The notes beneath the pieces are model-generated. The model saw only the letters and a program-made list of their open reading frames with translations, made no database searches and was not told the DNA's origin. 10,788 nucleotides of DNA from an uncultured Nitrospira sp. (GTDB lineage Bacteria > Nitrospirota > Nitrospiria > Nitrospirales > Nitrospiraceae): the NCBI GenBank assembly GCA_946479785.1, contig CAMLHQ010000099.1:1-10788 (forward strand), read 5' to 3'. Position 1 is the first letter of the stretch. Each line of letters starts with the position of its first letter. Positions 6,582-10,788 of the stretch are shown one piece after another. Made by a program: the position numbers and the translations under genes.

Positions 6582-7076
6582 ATGTCCATGCGTTGGGCAA
6601 TCTGTCTAATCACAGTCGTCCTCAGCGGTTGTCAGGCCATATCACCGTTCGATCGGCCGACCAAAACTTCTTTGATACCCATCCTGCCGTTATGGGAGCG
6701 CTATCAGCAGTGCCTGGCGAGCGCCAGCCCAGAAGAGCTTGTATTGCTCATTGAAGAATTCGAACGCGCGGCGGTGCCCAGTACCGAGCCTCCATCCTGG
6801 ATGAGGGCATTAGGACAACATGTAAGAAATCAACCACCTCGCATTGCAGTGGATCCAAAAGCCCTTGGAGCTGCCTGCACACTCAGGGCGGCTGCATTGC
6901 TGGTTGAGGCGGAGCATGTGGGAGAAGCGCAGGTGCTCTATCGGCGCATACTCGCTCGATACGCGAGTCCCGAGTGGGTCTATTACGTCGATCAGGCGAA
7001 AGAAGCACTGGTGAATCTTCCAGAGTTTGTTCCTGCAGTTGTTGCACTTCGTGCCGATCGCGCGGTGTCTCGCTGA
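6582..7076 (+). CDS. Lipoprotein of unknown function
   Basis: A 164-residue protein. The signal sequence MSMRWAICLITVVLSGC ends in a good lipobox (LSGC), so Cys17 would be lipidated. The mature protein is mostly helical: WERYQQCLASASPEELVLLIEEFERAA (38-64), and a later pair of helices (about 94-122 and 132-144) including EAEHVGEAQVLYRRILARY, which looks like one TPR-type unit. No enzyme motif is seen. Two in-frame ATGs (6582 and 6588) are possible and no strong ribosome site separates them. It stands 104 bases after the CGNR gene and has no clear functional partner. A periplasm-facing structural or assembly role would be speculative. Confidence 0.7.
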   Translation: MSMRWAICLITVVLSGCQAISPFDRPTKTSLIPILPLWERYQQCLASASPEELVLLIEEFERAAVPSTEPPSWMRALGQHVRNQPPRIAVDPKALGAACTLRAAALLVEAEHVGEAQVLYRRILARYASPEWVYYVDQAKEALVNLPEFVPAVVALRADRAVSR

Positions 7077-7173
7077 CATCAAGGTAAATCCTCCCTTTTA
7101 ACTCTCGCTCTGGTCTACCCATGTAAGAAGCCGTCGACTTCCGCGACACATCGTCAAGTTTCGAAGGAGCATT

Positions 7174-7374
7174 ATGCAGACAACGATTTATTGGACGGTG
7201 CAACATATCCGACAGGCGGCGCACGATCTGTGCTTCCGGTGCGCCTGTTGGTGGCTCCGTCAGGAAATAAATTTTGTGAACTTGTGGCTGCGTCTGGAGT
7301 CGGCGATGCCGCCATCCGTGCAATACGATCGAGCTGCTACGAAAGGAGCTCGAGGTTATGTTCGCAGCCTCTAA
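7174..7374 (+). CDS. Doubtful small ORF before the aquaporin gene
   Basis: A possible 66-residue protein with a good ribosome site (GAAGGAG four to five bases before the ATG), whose end overlaps the aquaporin start by 17 bases. Its composition, rich in Trp, Cys and Arg (CFRCACWWLRQ), is unlike a normal soluble protein, and I recognise no family. Another frame is also open here (7191-7406). It might be a leader peptide, a decayed gene or noise. The ribosome site is the only real support. Confidence 0.25.
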   Translation: MQTTIYWTVQHIRQAAHDLCFRCACWWLRQEINFVNLWLRLESAMPPSVQYDRAATKGARGYVRSL

Positions 7375-8149
7375 CGCGGTACGCACGCATTGGCCCGAGT
7401 ATCTGATGGAAGCTGGCGGGCTCGGTCTCTTCATGATTTCGGCTGTGGTTGTCACCACGCTGCTGGAATATCCGCACTCGCCCCTCCATGATCTGCTGCC
7501 CAATCCGATCACTAGACGGGTCCTGATCGGACTAGCCATGGGAGTAACCGCAATCGCCCTTATTTATTCTTCCTGGGGTCAACGATCCGGCGCACATTTG
7601 AATCCTGCGGTGACATTGACATTTTGGCGTCTCAGGAAAATCCAGGCCGTTGATGCGGTCTTCTACATGTTGGCCCAATTCATCGGCGCTGCAACCGGGT
7701 TGCTTGTCGCTGCGACTGCGATGGGCATGGCTGTCAAACATCCAGCAGTGAATTATGCCGTCACAGTCCCGGGCTCGGAAGGAGCGGGCCTCGCGTTTAT
7801 TGCTGAAACGGCCATTTCATTTGGGCTTATGCTCGTCGTGTTGATTGCCTCCAACCGGGCTGCGCTCAATGCGTGGACCGGCGTCTTCGCTGGATGTCTT
7901 GTCGCAACATATATCAGCGTGGAAGCTCCACTTTCTGGAATGAGCATGAATCCCGCCCGTTCATTCGCTTCCGCGCTTCCAGCGCATATCTGGACCAGCT
8001 TTTGGATTTATCTCACTGCCCCTCTGATCGGTATGCTGCTTGCCGCAGAATGCTTTGTGCGCATTCACGGTACTCATCGCGTTCTCTGCGCAAAACTCCA
8101 TCATCAGAACGATAAGCGCTGCATCTTTCGCTGCTGTTACACGAGTTAA
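7358..8149 (+). CDS. Aquaporin / MIP-family channel
   Basis: A 263-residue membrane channel. Both signature boxes are present, HLNPAVTL with NPA at 82-84 and MSMNPARSF with NPA at 198-200. Arg201 is the expected selectivity-filter arginine. Six membrane helices can be placed at about 15-36, 53-72, 98-124, 144-164, 172-190 and 212-233. The residues of the filter are not typical enough to decide between water, glycerol or another small solute. The C-terminal tail is unusual: after ECFVRIHG it has CAKLHHQNDKRCIFRCC (244-260), a Cys/His cluster that could bind a metal or form disulphides. The ATG at 7358 has AAAGGAG about 10 bases upstream. It is 125 bases before the DM13-like gene and may or may not share its transcript. 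Confidence 0.93.
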   Translation: MFAASNAVRTHWPEYLMEAGGLGLFMISAVVVTTLLEYPHSPLHDLLPNPITRRVLIGLAMGVTAIALIYSSWGQRSGAHLNPAVTLTFWRLRKIQAVDAVFYMLAQFIGAATGLLVAATAMGMAVKHPAVNYAVTVPGSEGAGLAFIAETAISFGLMLVVLIASNRAALNAWTGVFAGCLVATYISVEAPLSGMSMNPARSFASALPAHIWTSFWIYLTAPLIGMLLAAECFVRIHGTHRVLCAKLHHQNDKRCIFRCCYTS

Positions 8150-8274
8150 GCGGGATTTCTCTCCACTTGTACCTGTAAGGACTGACACGCTAGCTCGACA
8201 GACCTGCAGAAGCAGAGGTGCAACGCTGAACAAATGTCAGCACAGCACAGTACTCACACAATAAGGAGGGCATT

Positions 8275-9282
8275 ATGAGTTCGAAGAGTGCATTGAAGAT
8301 GGGGATTTTGTCCGTGATCGCTGTCACGGGATTGTTTGTGGCGTCAAATGGCTTTGCCGGCGACGCCCACACAACGGCGAAATTCGAAGGGGTCAAGGCC
8401 AATAGCGGCACTGCCACGCATGGCCGTTCTGGTAACAGCGATACGCTGACGTGGTCGGACGATTTCAAGATTCCTGAAACGCCCGCGCCGCATTGGCAGG
8501 TGGTTGACACGAAAGGAAACGTGTTCTTGCTGCAACGGCTGGCGATCAAAGGCGATAAGCAGAACCGAACGATCGCGTTGCCTGCATACATCCACGACGT
8601 GGCCAAGGTCCAGATCTGGTGCGCGTACGCTGAAACATTGCTGGGTGAAGCGCCGTTCGCAAAGCCGGTCATGACGGCATCGGGTGAGCATGCACGTTCG
8701 GACAGCATGGCCATGAGCCGCATTTCGAGGTCGAGGGCACACTCGTTGTCCTCCTCAGCTTTCTCTAACCGGAACCATCATAGTGAGGGCATCGTGATGA
8801 AACTCTGTGTATTGGTTCTCGTCATGCTCACGCTGGCCGTGGGTACAGTGCCTGCTCAGGCGCAGTTGGTCGAGAAGACCGCGCTCACTCTGGATGGAGC
8901 AAAGAGAATTGCGGCGGCAGCTGAACAGAAGGCGAAGGCTGAAGGGGCGCGTGTAGTCATTGCCGTTGTGGACGAAGGCGGGAGTCTGCTCCTCCTGGAA
9001 CGTCTGGACGATACACAGGTCGCCAGCGTGAACGTCGGAATCGATAAGGCGCGAACTGCTGCAATTTACCGGAGACCCAGCAAAGTCTTCGAGGACCAGG
9101 TCAAGAATGGGCGCGTCTCAGCTTTGGCATTACAGGGAGCCGTGGCTTTGCAAGGAGGGATCCCAATTGTCGTCGCAGGCAAAGTCATCGGCGCAATCGG
9201 CGTGAGCGGAGAAACGCCCGGCCAGGACGAAGAGATTGCTCTTGCTGGTGCATCTATTGCCACATCGTTTACGAAACCTTAG
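8275..9282 (+). CDS. DM13-like exported domain read through into HbpS/GlcG protein
   Basis: One uninterrupted 335-residue frame holding what look like two genes. Residues 1-28 are a signal peptide (cleavage near NGFA). Residues 37-128 resemble the DM13 domain, a predicted electron-transfer domain with a nearly invariant Cys: GTATHG, LTWSDDFK, WQVVDTKGNVFLLQRL, then IALPAYIHDVAKVQIWCAYAETLLGEAPF with Cys116. A low-complexity Ser/Arg-rich stretch (about 134-170) follows, then a second complete signal peptide from Met175 and the HbpS domain. The internal signal peptide argues against a true fusion. The stop codon of the first gene was probably lost or shifted, and two proteins may still be made because Met175 has its own ribosome site. 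The start at 8275 has AAGGAGG seven bases upstream. Neighbours on both sides support an exported redox or haem-linked role. Confidence 0.65.
   Translation: MSSKSALKMGILSVIAVTGLFVASNGFAGDAHTTAKFEGVKANSGTATHGRSGNSDTLTWSDDFKIPETPAPHWQVVDTKGNVFLLQRLAIKGDKQNRTIALPAYIHDVAKVQIWCAYAETLLGEAPFAKPVMTASGEHARSDSMAMSRISRSRAHSLSSSAFSNRNHHSEGIVMKLCVLVLVMLTLAVGTVPAQAQLVEKTALTLDGAKRIAAAAEQKAKAEGARVVIAVVDEGGSLLLLERLDDTQVASVNVGIDKARTAAIYRRPSKVFEDQVKNGRVSALALQGAVALQGGIPIVVAGKVIGAIGVSGETPGQDEEIALAGASIATSFTKP
8797..9282 (+). CDS. HbpS/GlcG-family haem-binding-like protein (internal start)
   Basis: From the ATG at 8797, with GAGG eight bases upstream, this is a 161-residue protein. The signal peptide spans residues 1-22, with cleavage at AQA. 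The mature protein is a single HbpS/GlcG (DUF336) domain: LTLDGAKRIAAAAEQKA, then VVIAVVDEGGSLLLLERLD, IDKARTAAIYRRPSKVFE, LQGGIPIVVAGKVIGAIGVSG and DEEIALAG. Family members form oligomers; HbpS of Streptomyces binds haem extracellularly and senses redox stress, and others sit beside glycolate oxidase or PduO genes. Which ligand is bound here is unknown. It is a paralogue of the next gene. I list it separately because it is likely the real translated unit, while the longer frame from 8275 also covers the DM13-like part. Confidence 0.7.
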   Translation: MKLCVLVLVMLTLAVGTVPAQAQLVEKTALTLDGAKRIAAAAEQKAKAEGARVVIAVVDEGGSLLLLERLDDTQVASVNVGIDKARTAAIYRRPSKVFEDQVKNGRVSALALQGAVALQGGIPIVVAGKVIGAIGVSGETPGQDEEIALAGASIATSFTKP

Positions 9283-9290
9283 CTGTCAGC

Positions 9291-9333
9291 AATCAGTTAT
9301 CACCTTCTCTGTTTGAGGAGTTGATAACCGATT
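9291..9333. repeat. Long hairpin between the two HbpS-type genes
   Basis: Arms at 9291-9309 and 9315-9333 are 19 bases each around the 5-base loop TGTTT. They match at 16 of 19 positions, and one mismatch is a G-U wobble in RNA. The outer part is AATCAGTTATCA against TGATAACCGATT. No T-run follows, so a full terminator is unlikely. It could be a processing or stabilising element that sets the ratio of upstream to downstream message. Confidence 0.65.
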
Positions 9334-9368
9334 CCTGAGGATTTGATGACAAGATAAGGAGAACTGTC

Positions 9369-10283
9369 ATGAGACACATCACCAAGCTCGTAGTAGCCAT
9401 CACGATGACGACGCTGGCGTCAGCCGGCTATGCAGAACCGGTATCGGATAAACGAGGCCTTACATTGGACGGAGCCAAAAAGGTCATTGCCGCTGCGGTG
9501 GCCGAGGCAAACCGCATCAACGCCCCAGGTGGGTCGATCGCGATCGTCGACGAAGGAGGCAATCTTCTGGCCCTAGAACGGCTGGACCAGACGTTTGCAG
9601 CCAGCGCGAATATTGCGATCGGCAAGGCACGAACATCGGCCCTGTTCAAAAAGCCGACAAAAGCTTTTGAAGAAGCGATCAAAGCAGGACGCACCTCGAT
9701 GGTTACACTGGGCGGAGATTTGCAGAATTTCACGCCATTGCAAGGGGGGATTCCTCTTGAATGGGAAGGAAAAGTTGTGGGGGCCATCGGAGTGAGCGGT
9801 GCAGCCAGTGCACAACAAGACGAAGAGCTAGCGATTGCCGGTACGAAGTCTTTGGATTCTATGGATGTGGCCGGCATGACCAACGGACATGCTCCATTGG
9901 CTGTGACCTACATCGAAAGTCAAAAAGTCGCGGCGTCGTTTGCAAAAGGCGCGGTATTAGTGGGGGACGACGAAAATATGATGTACGCGGCGCGCAATTA
10001 TATGGTGCATGCCAGTCATCGCGATAAAGCTGGAGTCGTTGAGATTCACGAGTTTGACACGGACATCGTCTATGTCCTGAAGGGGTCAGCCACGCTGATT
10101 ACCGGGGGAACGCCTATCGGCACCAAAACGATCGCCCCACATGAGTATCGAGCGTCGAACGTCAACGGGGGCGAATCCCGCGTGTTGGTCCCGGGCGATG
10201 TGGTGATTATTCCCAACGGGGTACCGCATTGGTTTAAGCAAGTGGAGACGCCGTTCGATTATTACGTCGTGAAAGTGCGATAG
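9369..10283 (+). CDS. HbpS/GlcG domain fused to a cupin, exported
   Basis: A 304-residue protein. The signal peptide covers 1-22 (cleavage near GYA). Residues 30-162 are an HbpS/GlcG domain closely similar to the preceding protein: LTLDGAKKV, IVDEGGNLLALERLDQ, IAIGKARTSALFKKPTKAFE, LQGGIPLEWEGKVVGAIGVSG and DEELAIAG. Residues about 215-300 are a cupin barrel. Motif 1 is VEIHEFDTDIVYVLKGSATL (224-243) and motif 2 is PGDVVIIPNGVPHWF (275-289). His287 is kept, but the second His of the usual HxH in motif 1 is missing, so metal binding may be altered. Between them VAASFAKGAVLV (188-199) is a linker. The start has AAGGAG seven bases before the ATG. A joint action on haem or a small acid in the periplasm is likely, but the reaction is not known. 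Confidence 0.88.
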   Translation: MRHITKLVVAITMTTLASAGYAEPVSDKRGLTLDGAKKVIAAAVAEANRINAPGGSIAIVDEGGNLLALERLDQTFAASANIAIGKARTSALFKKPTKAFEEAIKAGRTSMVTLGGDLQNFTPLQGGIPLEWEGKVVGAIGVSGAASAQQDEELAIAGTKSLDSMDVAGMTNGHAPLAVTYIESQKVAASFAKGAVLVGDDENMMYAARNYMVHASHRDKAGVVEIHEFDTDIVYVLKGSATLITGGTPIGTKTIAPHEYRASNVNGGESRVLVPGDVVIIPNGVPHWFKQVETPFDYYVVKVR

Positions 10284-10303
10284 CTGTCGAGAAGAGACCT
10301 ACG

Positions 10304-10788
10304 ATGACTTGGATTGCACTTGTTGTGTTTGCCGTTGTGGCAGCCTTTGTTCAACCGTCATTGGCGCAAGTGACCAGCGACGCGCCGGGGGTAAGACCAG
10401 ATGCGATCGTCGATCTGAAGACGGAAGACGGTGTCACGCTGGTCAAGGGGCAGTGGCGGTACAGCAATGTCAGGGTTATTGATGTCGACCATCATAGCCC
10501 GGGTGCTGATCTCGCACCGTCCGGACCAGCCAATCGCACGCAAGATATTGATCTCCGGGCCGGCGCGGCGGATTTCGACGATTCCGCATGGGAGCCGATC
10601 AAGCCTGTACAGCTTGAAGAGCGACGATCGACTGGCAGGCTGTGTTTCAACTGGTATCGCACGAACGTGACCATTCCGGACACAATTGGTTCGTTCGATC
10701 CTACTGGAGCAACCGTCGTCTTCGAGATTGCCATCGACGACTATGCCGAAGTGTGGGTCGATGGCAAACTCCCTCTCGTGTTGGGGCA
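10304..10788 (+). CDS. Secreted protein with jelly-roll N-terminus, probable SMP-30/gluconolactonase group (partial)
   Basis: The gene starts 20 bases after the HbpS-cupin gene and runs off the end of the window (161 codons visible). Residues 1-21 are a signal peptide (cleavage after SLA). The following region has the pattern of a galactose-binding-like jelly roll seen at the N-terminus of glycosidases and some exported SMP-30/gluconolactonase proteins: FDDSAWEPIKPV (91-102), FNWYRTNVTIP (115-125) and VVFEIAIDDYAEVWVDGKLP (138-157). The lactonase propeller itself would lie beyond 10788, so that assignment is inference from the N-terminal pattern. The ribosome site is weak (AAGAG). It most likely shares a transcript with the two HbpS-type genes. 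Confidence 0.7.
   Translation, partial: MTWIALVVFAVVAAFVQPSLAQVTSDAPGVRPDAIVDLKTEDGVTLVKGQWRYSNVRVIDVDHHSPGADLAPSGPANRTQDIDLRAGAADFDDSAWEPIKPVQLEERRSTGRLCFNWYRTNVTIPDTIGSFDPTGATVVFEIAIDDYAEVWVDGKLPLVLG

Noticed and set aside
6883..7539. Long - strand open frame of 218 codons opposite the lipoprotein and aquaporin genes
   Set aside because: Rich in Arg, Ser and Pro with no domain pattern or ribosome site. It is the shadow of two well-supported + strand genes.
8190..8723. Long - strand open frame of 177 codons opposite the DM13-like gene
   Set aside because: No domain pattern, and it opposes a region with a strong start, a signal peptide and DM13-like motifs on the + strand.

Overview
The window looks like chromosomal DNA from a Gram-negative bacterium of moderately high GC. 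Most genes have strong AAGGAGG-type ribosome binding sites, and many products carry Sec signal peptides or a lipobox. The gene mix (an ABATE/CGNR regulator, a DM13-like exported protein, tandem HbpS/GlcG proteins, an SMP-30-type exported protein) would fit Nitrospirota or a similar environmental lineage, but that placement is inference from gene style. I see no rRNA, tRNA, CRISPR array, transposase or integrase.

Region 1 (1-1602): a small exported BamE/SmpA-like protein on the + strand, a gene-poor stretch of about 490 bases with one strong GC-rich hairpin, and a small exported OB-fold-like protein on the - strand. Region 2 (1603-2868, - strand): a MarR-family regulator followed by a seven-helix membrane protein. 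The same near-palindrome with core TTGTATATGCAA lies in front of both, so the regulator probably controls itself and the membrane protein. Region 3 (3046-5823, - strand): a tightly packed operon, alpha/beta hydrolase, then short-chain dehydrogenase, then tautomerase, then MOSC protein, driven by a clear sigma70-type promoter (TTGACA, 17 bp, TATAAC). That promoter sits inside a 35-bp imperfect palindrome shared with the divergent ABATE-CGNR regulator (5857-6477), its likely controller. The operon reads as a small-molecule detoxification or catabolic set.

Region 4 (6582-8149, + strand): a lipoprotein of unknown function, a doubtful small ORF, and an aquaporin-family channel with a Cys/His-rich C-terminal tail. 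Region 5 (8275 to the window end, + strand): a run of exported proteins. A DM13-like domain runs without a stop codon into an HbpS/GlcG-like protein that has its own signal peptide and start. Next come a second HbpS/GlcG protein fused to a cupin, and the beginning of a secreted protein with a jelly-roll-like N-terminal domain, probably of the SMP-30/gluconolactonase group. Together they suggest a periplasmic haem- or redox-linked system with an unknown substrate.

The most useful leads are the DM13/HbpS/HbpS-cupin/lactonase-like cassette with its read-through junction, the CGNR-regulated operon with its palindromic divergent promoter, and the paired MarR operators.
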